A DNA stretch of 17,719 nt from Acidobacteriota bacterium (GCA_021841795.1 JAKCDN010000013.1:1-17719); one strand, 5' to 3'; counted from the first letter of the stretch, positions 1 through 7,483 are shown. Notes: generated by a model from the sequence alone, not told the origin. Numbers and translations: made by a program.

Positions 1-52
1 TCACAATGCCAGGCAGAGCCAGAATTGCCGCCAACATCCAAACGTATCTCAT
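1..52 (-). CDS. 5' end of an unidentified secreted or membrane protein gene (partial)
   Basis: Seen: reading the minus strand leftwards from position 52, an ATG opens a frame that stays open to the window edge and encodes MRYVWMLAAILALPGIV. The short basic N-terminus followed by an unbroken hydrophobic run looks like the start of a signal peptide or a first membrane helix. A GGAGG Shine-Dalgarno lies five bases before the ATG, which is good support for this start; an in-frame ATG four codons earlier overlaps that site and is less likely. The gene lies downstream of the PIG-L gene on the same strand after about 184 bases, so it could be co-transcribed. Only 17 codons are visible, so no function can be given. 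Confidence 0.6.
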   Translation of the reverse strand, partial: MRYVWMLAAILALPGIV

Positions 53-236
53 GGATTCCTCCATCCCGGCACGGCCCGCGCTGCTGAACCTCTTGCCGCC
101 GCCGCGACCTGCGGTTGCGGCGCGCGTGCGACGGGATTCTTTCACTGTCTTGGAATCGGTAAATGCCTTGAAGGATGCCTGCCCCGGCAACGCCGCGCCG
201 GCGCAGCGCAGAGTGCCTCGCCGCCGGCCGGCGTAC

Positions 237-3092
237 TCACTTTTTCAACGAGGTTTCATCCCCCGCGCTGAGCAGGTTGGCAAAGATCCGGTACGCCCCC
301 GGAACCAGTTCCGGAAACTGGCGGTAGAGCGCATAGGCCACATAAATATAGGTTCCCTTGCCGCGATGCGCCACCAGCAGCCCGCCGCGCTGCGGATCCT
401 GGCCCGGATCGGCGGTCTCGGTCAGTGCGGTGTAGCCGGATTCCCAACTGTCCGGAAAGCCGTGGCCGCGCTCTTCGAACCAGCCGTCAAAGTCTCCCGG
501 CGTAATGCGGTTGGGCCATGCAAGCAGCGCGTTGGCAGGATCGAGAAGCTTCACCGGCGCCTGCTCGTCCACAACCCGCTCGGCCATGCCTTGCATCGTG
601 ATCGGAAGCGGAGCAGGGAAGCTGCCGCTCTGGTACTGCACGATCAGCGTCCCCCCGTGCTCCACAAAGGCCTCAAGGCGCGGCTCCACTGACGCAAGCT
701 CGGGCCGCGCGGTGTAGGCCCTGATGCCCAGAACAATCACATTCCACTGCGCCAGATCGGCGGTCGCCAGCTCGTCATTCGAGAGCAGATGCGGTACGAT
801 GCCAAGCGCCTGGAGGGCGTCGGGCACCGTGTCGCCCGTTCCCATCACGTACGCCACCCGCAGTCCCTGCGCCATCTTCACATCGACTTTGCGCGTCTTC
901 AGCTCGGCTGGCGTGTATTGGTTATAGGGCAGCAGGCCGCGGTAGCCGATCCTCTCCCAGCCTATCGCGTAGTCTTTCCCGCCGACATGCGCGATAGCCT
1001 CCATGGTGTAGGCCCGCGCCGTCACGCCTTCCGCTGGAAAGACTGAGAAGACAAGCTGCTCGGTGTTTCCCGCGCTCTTGAGCTCGAAACTCTGCTGTGC
1101 CGGCTCGGAACGCCAGCCCTCGGGCAGCTTCAGATCGACCCGGCCCGCGGCCGCGCGCTCGGCGTGCACCGTCACGCACACCGGTAGCGGCGATCCGTCC
1201 AGCGGCAGAATGCGCGCCTCCGGCTCCACGCGGACTCCAATTGCGGGCGTCACCACCAGCGGCTCATACACGCCCCCGCTGCCCGGCACGCGGGCAAGCG
1301 TCTGCACCACCATGCCCAGGCGGATCGGAACCCCGTCGAATGTGTACTCCGCCCAGGCGCTCAGGGGATAGGGCGCGAACGATCGCTCGCGCGCGGCCTC
1401 GTCGGCGATGTCGTAGTACGGCTGGCCCGTGGTGGCGCGCGTGAAGTAGGGTACGGTGGGCGGCGCGTCTTCGGGAACGTGGAGCGGAAACAGCGCCCGC
1501 GCCGTTGCCGTGCCCGCTGCAGCCGCGGCCGATCCCGCCCTTGACCACGATGCTTCCGATGCCGTCTCGACCCAGGTCCGTGTGAGCTGCGCATCGCTGG
1601 TCGCGCTGTACGCGTGCACGCTCACGCTGAAGTCTTCGCCGGGATAGACGCTCCGCGCCGATTCGTCCGCCGACGCGCCCCGGCCGGGCCCTCCGCGGCT
1701 GCCCTCGCCCGAGACAAAGGCTGCAAGGTCAAGGCCGAGCAGATCCTTCAGGGCAACCTGGAACTGGTTGATCTTCTCCCCCAGCTCGAAGGCGAGATCG
1801 GCCTTCTCCGTGGCGTTCAGGTCGCTGGACTTCACCCGCGCATAAAGGTCCAGCGTCTCCCGGTAGATCGGCGTCAGGCCTTCCGCGCCCTTGGCCCCGC
1901 TGCGATTGGCGCAGTCGCCTGCAAAGGCGTCCAGGTCGGACTGGATCTTCCGCAGTCCGGAGCCCAGCCATGCGGGCGGCGCCGCGCCGGCCAGTCCGGC
2001 CAGGCCCGCGATGCTCGTGTCGATGTTGACCTTGCTGTTTTCAAAAAAGCTGGCATTGTCCGCCTTCCCGCCGGCCGCCGCCGCGTCGGGCGCAACCGCC
2101 CACAGGTGATAGCTCGACGACTCATGCCCGGGCAGCGCGGGATTGGCGCCGCCGTACTGCGACATCTGCTTGCCCCAGCCCTCGCGCGCAATCTGCACAT
2201 AGGTGCGGCCGAGCGTCGCGTCCCAGGCGCCCACCGGAATCGTGACGTCGGCCTGGGGCGCGCCCTCCGTCCACGCTCCCGTCACGTAGTTATGGAAGCG
2301 CGCCGGCGCCCATTTCCCGGTGGCGTAGTCGAACATCCGGCCATTGGTCACGGGCGCAAAGGGAGCGCGCGAGTACACGGCCAGCGGCTGCCACGGCTCC
2401 AGACCGTTCTTCAGTTGCTCGGGAAACACCTTCGGATCGCCTGCCGCCTTGAACGCCTCCTGCGCGATCTCGCCTGAAACCTGGTGCTGGCCGTGACCGT
2501 CCGTCAGGCCGCCCACGAAGCTCGAAAGGATGATCTGCGGGCGCGCCTTCCGCACCGCCAGCACCGCGTCATACAGCACGCGATCGTGCCCCCACTTCCT
2601 GAAGGATTCTTCCTGCGTCTTCGAGAATCCGAAGTCGGCCTCTGTGCCCCAGAGCTGCTGCGCGCCGTAGTACGCGTCGGCCTTCAGCAGCTCGTTGGTG
2701 CGGATAAGCCCCAGCGCATCGTAGCTCTCGGCCGACATGGCATTCTGTCCGCCCTCGCCCCGCGTCAGTGTCAGCAGCGTCACCCGCGCCCCAAGCCCGC
2801 GCGCAAGATACGTCATCAGCGCGCCGTCTTCGTCGTCGGGATGCGCCACAATCACCAGCACGCTCGCCGTTGTGCCCAGCCGCTTCAGCGTCTGTTCCAG
2901 ATCCGCCGCCCCCCGGTCTTCGGCGATGGGCAAAGCCTCGACCGCCGGCTCGGGCAGCGGCACTTCGGCAAGCTCGGCCGCGGCGGCGGAGGAGGCCTGC
3001 GCGCGAAGCGATGGGACGTAGATGCCCATCAGCGTGGCGGCAAAAGCGGCAATAACGGCGGTTCTGCGCAGCATATCAGGCGACGAATTCAT
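237..3092 (-). CDS. Large secreted PIG-L/LmbE-family deacetylase with C-terminal GATase-like domain
   Basis: A 951-residue protein. An N-terminal signal peptide (about residues 1-32, hydrophobic core around 12-25) precedes a PIG-L/LmbE domain at about 75-290. This has the zinc-site motif AHPDDE at 83-88, where the first Asp is the usual catalytic base, and the second metal-site motif HGQH at 200-203. PIG-L enzymes remove N-acetyl groups from N-acetylglucosamine-type sugars in Zn-dependent fashion; the substrate here is unknown. The middle contains beta-rich segments of the NEW3/Ig type. The last 230 residues look like a class I glutamine amidotransferase-like fold ('VIVLGIRAYTARPEL', 'HGGTLIVQYQSG') of the kind attached to large LmbE proteins. 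The length is several times that of the simple family members (about 230-300). A GTG codon immediately precedes the chosen ATG and could also serve as the start. No clear Shine-Dalgarno is present, but TACACT lies eight bases upstream, suggesting a nearly leaderless mRNA. Export to periplasm or cell surface is inferred. Confidence 0.85.
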   Translation of the reverse strand: MNSSPDMLRRTAVIAAFAATLMGIYVPSLRAQASSAAAAELAEVPLPEPAVEALPIAEDRGAADLEQTLKRLGTTASVLVIVAHPDDEDGALMTYLARGLGARVTLLTLTRGEGGQNAMSAESYDALGLIRTNELLKADAYYGAQQLWGTEADFGFSKTQEESFRKWGHDRVLYDAVLAVRKARPQIILSSFVGGLTDGHGQHQVSGEIAQEAFKAAGDPKVFPEQLKNGLEPWQPLAVYSRAPFAPVTNGRMFDYATGKWAPARFHNYVTGAWTEGAPQADVTIPVGAWDATLGRTYVQIAREGWGKQMSQYGGANPALPGHESSSYHLWAVAPDAAAAGGKADNASFFENSKVNIDTSIAGLAGLAGAAPPAWLGSGLRKIQSDLDAFAGDCANRSGAKGAEGLTPIYRETLDLYARVKSSDLNATEKADLAFELGEKINQFQVALKDLLGLDLAAFVSGEGSRGGPGRGASADESARSVYPGEDFSVSVHAYSATSDAQLTRTWVETASEASWSRAGSAAAAAGTATARALFPLHVPEDAPPTVPYFTRATTGQPYYDIADEAARERSFAPYPLSAWAEYTFDGVPIRLGMVVQTLARVPGSGGVYEPLVVTPAIGVRVEPEARILPLDGSPLPVCVTVHAERAAAGRVDLKLPEGWRSEPAQQSFELKSAGNTEQLVFSVFPAEGVTARAYTMEAIAHVGGKDYAIGWERIGYRGLLPYNQYTPAELKTRKVDVKMAQGLRVAYVMGTGDTVPDALQALGIVPHLLSNDELATADLAQWNVIVLGIRAYTARPELASVEPRLEAFVEHGGTLIVQYQSGSFPAPLPITMQGMAERVVDEQAPVKLLDPANALLAWPNRITPGDFDGWFEERGHGFPDSWESGYTALTETADPGQDPQRGGLLVAHRGKGTYIYVAYALYRQFPELVPGAYRIFANLLSAGDETSLKK

Positions 3093-3199
3093 CACTCGTC
3101 AGTGTACAAGGTGGGAATACAGCCTTTGCTCTTCCGCTCGCCGCCGCGGGCAAGGGAGCCGGTCACCCGGCCGCGGCATGGGCGTGGTCCATCGCACCC

Positions 3200-3221
3200 C
3201 TGTCCGGCAGATGCCAGACAG
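3200..3221 (-). other. Stem-loop in the scpA to PIG-L gap
   Basis: On the minus strand, CTGTCTGGC and GCCGGACAG pair as a 9-bp stem (one G-U) around a 4-nt loop. It sits 88 bases after the scpA stop and about 108 bases before the PIG-L start. No T-run follows it, so it is not a standard intrinsic terminator. It may slow transcription between the two genes, act as an mRNA processing site, or be an operator. The same gap also holds the inverted repeat GCCGCGG (3143-3149) / CCGCGGC (3171-3177) with a nested GCCGG-TCAC-CCGGC. In G+C-rich DNA the latter could be chance. Confidence 0.35.
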
Positions 3222-3308
3222 GCCTCCGCTGTTCTCTCGTCTCTCGGTTGCGGCGTTCCGGGGGCGCTCGCCTTTATGCGGCGGCGGGAATGCCCCCGTC
3301 CGCGCCCA

Positions 3309-4859
3309 TCAACGCCAGTCGTCGCGCGCGTTGTTCAGGCCCTGATTCATCAGCGCCTCGAAGCCGGTGTGCTTCTTGATGAAGATCTCGCTGAAGTGCC
3401 GGTCCTGCCGCAGCAGAATCCCCTGCAGTCGCACCAGCTCCAGCAGCGCCAGAAACATGGCGATCAGCGCGCGCTCCGAGTTGGTGTGGCTCAGCAGGCG
3501 CCGCAGCGCCACCGGCTTGTCTTCCATCGTGAGCCTGCGGGTCAGGAACTGGATCATCTGGCCCACCGTCACCGAATCCTCCTCCAGGTTGAGGACCGGC
3601 CGATTGCGCGCCCGCTCCAGAATGCTGGAAAACACCCGAACCAGGTCGGTCGTGTCCGCGGCAATCTCCGCTTCGGCGCCGGCGTCTTCCTGAAAGTCGC
3701 GCATCCCCGGATTGGTCCAGGTGGCCGCTTCCAGCATCTGTTTCTCGTACAGCATCTGCGCGGCGTTCTTGAAGCGTTCATGCTCCAGCAGCCGCTCCAC
3801 CAGCTCGCGCCGTGGATCTTCGCTCGTGTCCTCCGGGCCGGCCGGCGCGCGCGGCAGCAGCATCTTGCTCTTGATGTGGATGAGCAGCGCCGCCGTGTAG
3901 ATGAACTCACCGGCCACATCCACGTCGCCCGAACGCAGGTTGTTCACATAGGCCAGAAACTGCGCTGTGATCTTGGCGATCGGGATGTCGTAAATGTCGA
4001 TGTCCTGCTTGCGGATCAGATCGAGCAGCAGATCGAGCGGCCCATCGTAAACCTGGTTCACGATCACCGAGAACGGCGACTGATTCGCATCCTCGCCGCG
4101 GGCCTCCCGCGCCTTGAGCGCGGCGGCAACCTTCTCCGCCGTAGTGCGCTCGGCCGACTTCTCGGCAAAGGGCAGCGTCGGTGTAACCGGCTGCGCCGCG
4201 GGCGCAATCCCGGGCGTGGTCTCCTGCGCGGTTTCGGCCGTCGCCTGCTCCGCCTCCGGCACGGCTGGCTTATCCGCGGTGGCAGTCTCGAACCGCCCTC
4301 CGTCATCATCCGTTGCCGCCCCGGTCTCCGCCGCTGCGGGCTCTGGCGGCGCAGGGTCGGCCTCTGCGGGGGCTGCGGGCTTCAGCGCGGCTTCATCCCC
4401 AGGTGTCGTCTCGGCCTGTACCTCTCCGGCGGGAGCCGCATACTCTTCAGCCACGGCCGCAACCTCGGTCGCGGCGGGATCTTCGCTGTCGGCGACGGTC
4501 GGCGTCTCGGCCTCTTCCGCCTGGCCAGGCTCCGCGGCCATCGGCTCTGCCGCAAGCGCCTCCGCGGCCGGCGTTGGCTCGGCAACAGGCACGGCCTCGT
4601 GCGCCGCATCAGCCTCCGCCGCCTGCGGCGCGGGAGCCGTTGCGGCAGTTGCGTTCTCGGGTTCAGGGGAAGATGGATTCACTCGACTCTCTTCACTATT
4701 TTGAACTGCGGAAACCCTGCTGGCGAGTACCGGCTGTGGAGAAGTCGGCTGCTTCGCTCCGGACTCCTCGTTGCGGCGGAAGATGCCGAATCCCGAGCGG
4801 ATACCGTCAAGCGCAAATGTGAGCGCCCTGCGCCACCATGGGAGTGATCGATCGATCAT
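3309..4859 (-). CDS. scpA: Segregation and condensation protein A with a 260-residue low-complexity N-terminal extension
   Basis: ScpA is the kleisin subunit that bridges the SMC dimer and binds ScpB in bacterial condensin, acting on the nucleoid. Seen: the last 256 residues (261-516) form a complete ScpA. It starts SPFSVIVNQVYDGPLDLLLD, matching the family's 'F.GPLDLLL.LI....IDI.DIPI..I..QYL' N-terminal SMC-neck-binding region, and ends in a winged-helix-like segment. Residues 1-260 are unusual. About 30 residues are basic and aromatic (MIDRSLPWWRRALTF...), then comes a long Ala/Glu/Pro-rich, probably disordered stretch. ScpA is normally about 240-280 residues. The long start is supported by a GGAGAG site about five bases before the ATG and by the absence of any in-frame ATG or GTG close to the core. 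The gene follows trpS by 24 bases on the same strand, so it is probably co-transcribed. scpB does not follow; a PIG-L gene does. Confidence 0.9.
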   Translation of the reverse strand: MIDRSLPWWRRALTFALDGIRSGFGIFRRNEESGAKQPTSPQPVLASRVSAVQNSEESRVNPSSPEPENATAATAPAPQAAEADAAHEAVPVAEPTPAAEALAAEPMAAEPGQAEEAETPTVADSEDPAATEVAAVAEEYAAPAGEVQAETTPGDEAALKPAAPAEADPAPPEPAAAETGAATDDDGGRFETATADKPAVPEAEQATAETAQETTPGIAPAAQPVTPTLPFAEKSAERTTAEKVAAALKAREARGEDANQSPFSVIVNQVYDGPLDLLLDLIRKQDIDIYDIPIAKITAQFLAYVNNLRSGDVDVAGEFIYTAALLIHIKSKMLLPRAPAGPEDTSEDPRRELVERLLEHERFKNAAQMLYEKQMLEAATWTNPGMRDFQEDAGAEAEIAADTTDLVRVFSSILERARNRPVLNLEEDSVTVGQMIQFLTRRLTMEDKPVALRRLLSHTNSERALIAMFLALLELVRLQGILLRQDRHFSEIFIKKHTGFEALMNQGLNNARDDWR

Positions 4860-4883
4860 CGCGGCTCTCCCGGTCGTCGCTCG

Positions 4884-5918
4884 TCACGCGCCCTTCACCG
4901 TCGTGAGCGGCATCTTCATCGCCTCGCGCACTTCCGTCATGGTCTGTTCCGCGCGCATGCCGGCGCGGCGCGATCCCTCGTTCATGATTTCCAGCGCCTG
5001 CGGCTCCGTAATCGCGGCGCGGCGCTCCTGGATCGGCGCCAGCACCTGCACCAGGCTGTCGGCGGCCCAGCCCTTGCACTCAATGCAGCCGATTCCCGCC
5101 GAGCGGCATCCGTCGTATACCTTCGCCAGCGTCTCCGGCGTTGAGAAAACCTTGTGCAGATCCCCCACCGGGCACTTGTCGGGATCGCCCTTGTCGGTCC
5201 GCCGGATCCGCGCCGGGTCCGTCACCATCGTCTTCAGCTTCTTCCGCACCTCCGGCTCCGGATCGCTGATCAGGATCGTGTTGCCGTAGCTCTTCGACAT
5301 CTTGCGCCCGTCCGTCCCGGGCAGCTTCGGTGAAGGTGTCAGCAGCGACTTGGGCTCGGGAAGCACCTCGCGGCCGTCGAGGCTGTAGAACTGGTTGAAC
5401 CGCCGTGCAATCTCGCGCGTCAGCTCCACGTGCGCCTGCTGGTCTTGTCCCACGGGCACAAAATCAGGCTGGTAGAGCAGAATATCCGCAGACATCAGCA
5501 CCGGATAGCCAAGGAAGCCATACGTGGTCAGATCCCGGCTGGTCAGGTTCTCCTGCATCTCCTTGTAGCTGGGCACGCGTTCAAGCCAGCCCAGCGGCGT
5601 GCTCATGCCCAGCAGCAGCGCCAGCTCGGCATGCTGCGGCACCCGGCTCTGCAAAAAGATCACGCTCTTCTCCGCATCGAGCCCCGCGGCCAGATAGTCG
5701 AGCAGAACCTCTTTGATGTTGTCGGTGACCTTCGTGGTATCGGCGTAGTCGGTCGTCAGTGCGTGCCAGTCGGCGATGAAGAAGTAGCAGTCGTACTGGG
5801 CCTGCAGCTTCACCCAGTTGGCCAGCGCGCCCATGTAGTTGCCCAGGTGCAGTTTGCCTGTGGGTCTCATGCCGCTCAACACGCGCGGCCGTTGCTGTGG
5901 ATTGGGATGTTGAGACAT
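4884..5918 (-). CDS. trpS: Tryptophanyl-tRNA synthetase, iron-sulfur type
   Basis: Charges tRNA(Trp) with tryptophan in the cytoplasm. Seen, with 344 residues from the chosen ATG: the class I signature as PTGKLHLGNY (19-28, the HIGH-equivalent), the KMSKS loop at 206-210 (GRKMSKSYGN), and the tryptophan/ATP-pocket segment GQDQQAHVELTREIARRFN at about 157-175. The length fits TrpS. A Cys set C249, C271, C278, C281 has spacing C-x21-C-x6-C-x2-C, close to the C-x22-C-x6-C-x2-C of the [4Fe-4S]-binding TrpS described from Thermotoga maritima. Start: the frame is open further upstream to 6113, but similarity begins at MSQHPNPQQRPRVLSGMRPTG. AGGAA lies 12 bases before this ATG, a weak Shine-Dalgarno, and a TACAAT hexamer lies about 75 bases upstream. 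scpA follows at 24 bases. The longer reading would add an implausible N-terminus. Confidence 0.95.
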   Translation of the reverse strand: MSQHPNPQQRPRVLSGMRPTGKLHLGNYMGALANWVKLQAQYDCYFFIADWHALTTDYADTTKVTDNIKEVLLDYLAAGLDAEKSVIFLQSRVPQHAELALLLGMSTPLGWLERVPSYKEMQENLTSRDLTTYGFLGYPVLMSADILLYQPDFVPVGQDQQAHVELTREIARRFNQFYSLDGREVLPEPKSLLTPSPKLPGTDGRKMSKSYGNTILISDPEPEVRKKLKTMVTDPARIRRTDKGDPDKCPVGDLHKVFSTPETLAKVYDGCRSAGIGCIECKGWAADSLVQVLAPIQERRAAITEPQALEIMNEGSRRAGMRAEQTMTEVREAMKMPLTTVKGA

Positions 5919-5993
5919 GATGCGAATCGGTTCCTGACGGCGGCCGCCGGGCCGCATGAATGGCAATGAAAATCGCAAAAGAACGTTTAATTC

Positions 5994-5999
5994 ATTGTA
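5994..5999 (-). promoter_or_regulatory. Candidate -10 box for trpS-scpA
   Basis: TACAAT on the minus strand matches the sigma-70 consensus at five of six positions. Transcription would start near 5987, giving a leader of about 70 nt before the trpS ATG. No convincing -35 hexamer is visible at 16-18 bases upstream. The box lies between the trpS start and the palindromic element, so that element would be outside the transcript starting here. Confidence 0.35.
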
Positions 6000-6030
6000 G
6001 CGGGAGCCACGCGCCTCCGGGCCGGATTCC

Positions 6031-6166
6031 GAAGTGTGGCCAGGGCCATCGCATTTCAAGCGATGTGATGATTTTGCTTTGCAAGGGCACGGCTGAAGCC
6101 CGCGCCCTTGCAAACCTGATCCTGCTCGCGGTTCAAAATCCAGATGCGATGGCCCTGAGGTGTGGC
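6031..6166. repeat. MITE-like 117-bp imperfect palindrome flanked by short direct repeats
   Basis: Seen: 14-bp perfect inverted repeats CAGGGCCATCGCAT (6041-6054) and ATGCGATGGCCCTG (6144-6157) bound a 117-bp segment. Nearly concentric with them is a second, 11-bp perfect pair, TTTGCAAGGGC (6078-6088) and GCCCTTGCAAA (6104-6114), and inside that GGCT-GA-AGCC (6091-6100). The segment is flanked by GAAGTGTGGC (6031-6040) and GAGGTGTGGC (6157-6166): nine of ten identical, with seven exact (GTGTGGC), like a target-site duplication. It encodes no protein and is more A+T-rich than the neighbouring genes. It lies in the 364-bp gap between the M50 protease and trpS. Inference: a non-autonomous mobile element or dispersed palindromic repeat; alternatively a structured transcript or operator. 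The rest of the gap holds the candidate trpS -10 box and a hairpin at 6227-6249. Confidence 0.6.
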
Positions 6167-6226
6167 GTCTCTGCAGTTCGCAACATCAACGCACTCTCAT
6201 GCTGCGCCCGCTTTGGCCCGTTTTTT

Positions 6227-6249
6227 GAGCCCAGCGGAGTCGCTGGCTC
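6227..6249. other. Hairpin downstream of the M50 protease gene
   Basis: GAGCC/GGCTC and AGCG/CGCT pair around a 4-nt loop with one bulged C (9 bp). It begins about 33 bases after the protease stop in the direction of transcription. On the minus strand it is followed by six A, not T, so it does not have the form of a Rho-independent terminator for that gene. The role is unknown; it could be an mRNA 3'-end stabiliser. Confidence 0.3.
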
Positions 6250-6282
6250 CGCGCCTGTTCCCCGGCCAATTCCAGATTCGCC

Positions 6283-6993
6283 CTAGTGCCGCCAGAGCAG
6301 AGAAAACACAAAGGCCAGCGCCGGCGTCAGCAGCAGGTTCAGAATGAAGCCGCCCACAAAGATCATCAGCAGGTAGCTCACCCATCCGCCGATCGAGTCG
6401 TATACGCGCACCGCGTTATATGGCAGCAGATTCCGCACCACGTGGCTGCCGTCCAGCGGCGGAATCGGCAGCAGATTGAAAAAGAAGAGCGAAAGGTTGA
6501 TCAGGATCGCCAGGCTGAACAGCAGCGCCACCGGATGTGCCGCGCCTGGATCGCCCACCTGCAAGGCCGCCGCAAACGACGCCAGCACCAGCTGCCGGCC
6601 GTTGGGCATGGCAATCTCCATTCCCAGCAGCCCCACGAGCGCAATCGCCGCCAGAAGCAGGTTCGAGGCGGGACCGGCCAGCGTGGTCAGATTGTCGTCG
6701 CGTACGATCTTCCTGAAGTTCCGCGTGATCACCGGCGTCGGCTTCGCCCACCCGATCAGCATGAACGGCAACCGGAACCCCACGAGCGGGCCGAATATCA
6801 CCATCGCCGGAAACAGGAAGGTGCCGATCGGGTCGGCATGAACCATCGGATTCAGCGTGATCCGGCCCTGAAGACGCGCCGTCTGGTCGCCAAGACGCGA
6901 GGCCATCCACGCATGGGCGCACTCATGAAAGCTCAGCGAAAAAAGAAGGATGACGAACTCGAAGACGCCGACGACAAAAGCGGTGGATTGCAA
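6283..6993 (-). CDS. Site-2 protease family (M50) zinc metalloprotease
   Basis: An integral-membrane protease that would cut a substrate within the bilayer. Seen with the 236-residue reading: the zinc motif HECAH (HExxH form) at 23-27 inside the first membrane helix, and the third-ligand motif NLLPIPPLDG at 173-182 (family NxxPxxxLDG). About five to six hydrophobic segments are present, plus the conserved GWAKPTPV and TLAGPASNLLLA stretches. No PDZ or CBS domain is present, which places it with the compact M50 proteins rather than RseP. Start: the frame opens at a GTG at 7029, but the TTG at 6993 is preceded by GAGGAA five bases away and gives the N-terminal length expected for relatives, so I prefer it. 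The neighbourhood with trpS and scpA downstream is a familiar arrangement. The substrate is unknown. Confidence 0.88.
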   Translation of the reverse strand: MQSTAFVVGVFEFVILLFSLSFHECAHAWMASRLGDQTARLQGRITLNPMVHADPIGTFLFPAMVIFGPLVGFRLPFMLIGWAKPTPVITRNFRKIVRDDNLTTLAGPASNLLLAAIALVGLLGMEIAMPNGRQLVLASFAAALQVGDPGAAHPVALLFSLAILINLSLFFFNLLPIPPLDGSHVVRNLLPYNAVRVYDSIGGWVSYLLMIFVGGFILNLLLTPALAFVFSLLWRH

Positions 6994-7186
6994 GCGAATT
7001 CCTCGGGATTCGGCCCGGGATTTGCGCACAGTTCCCGCGCGCCGGCGAGGCCGAACTTAAAGATTCAGAGTAGCATGGCCTGTACGCGCGCGCTCCGTCC
7101 CCGCCGCGTCATACCACAATTGAAATGTCCCCGCCGCCGTATTGGCCGCCCGTCCCGCAGGCCCCGTTTTCCATCCCGCCGGCGCC

Positions 7187-7483
7187 TCAGCTCTCGATGT
7201 ACTCCCAGAACGAGTCCGCCAGATCCGCCCCCAGCTCTACCGCCATCCGCCGCGCCGCGCGCTCGGCCTCTTCCATCAGGCCGTGCAGGTAGTCGCGCGA
7301 GCGCGAAATTGCGGCGACGCCGAGCGTGGCCGACTGCCATGTAACCGCCTCGTCCAGCTCGGCGACCGAGACGTTAAAGCCTTGGCGGAGCTGGTCTTTG
7401 AGCGAGCGGACAACCTGGCGCCGGTCCTTGAGCGACCGGGCGTGCTCAATGCGGATTTCGAGAGTCAGTTGAGCCACAGGCAT
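7187..7483 (-). CDS. DUF503 (YlxP-like) family protein
   Basis: A 98-residue cytoplasmic protein that matches DUF503 over its whole length. The N-terminal 'LTLEIRIEHARSLKDRRQVV' is the family hallmark (a beta strand followed by SLKxKRxVv), then RxFNVSVAE and a C-terminal amphipathic helix. The function of the family is not established. In many bacteria its gene lies beside infB and rbfA, which has led to the suggestion of a translation-related role; that context is absent here. It is divergent from mqnE, with 89 bases between the starts, and 193 bases ahead of the M50 protease on the same strand. A TACACT hexamer lies 23 bases upstream of the ATG, implying a leader of about 15 nt, and no good Shine-Dalgarno is seen. 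Confidence 0.85.
   Translation of the reverse strand: MPVAQLTLEIRIEHARSLKDRRQVVRSLKDQLRQGFNVSVAELDEAVTWQSATLGVAAISRSRDYLHGLMEEAERAARRMAVELGADLADSFWEYIES

Noticed and set aside
2484..4847. A 787-codon open frame on the plus strand
   Set aside because: It lies entirely antisense to the PIG-L and scpA genes, is rich in Arg/His/Gly with no domain, and is what G+C-rich coding DNA produces on the opposite strand.
4845..4859. Overlapping GATC sites at the scpA start codon
   Set aside because: They arise from the codons ATG-ATC-GAT-CGA-TCA; three adjacent sites alone are not evidence of an origin or methylation switch.
5919..6040. T-box or Trp attenuator ahead of trpS
   Set aside because: No T-box sequence, no Trp-codon-rich leader and no terminator/antiterminator pair were found; the strong palindromes nearby are flanked by direct repeats and lie upstream of the candidate -10 box.
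6221..6249. Hairpin next to a run of six T as a terminator for the M50 protease gene
   Set aside because: On the transcribed minus strand the run reads as A after the stem, so the polarity is wrong for an intrinsic terminator.
7097..7137. Two copies of GTCCCCGCCGC 30 bases apart upstream of the M50 gene
   Set aside because: Short and G+C-rich in a G+C-rich genome; no third copy or regular array was seen.
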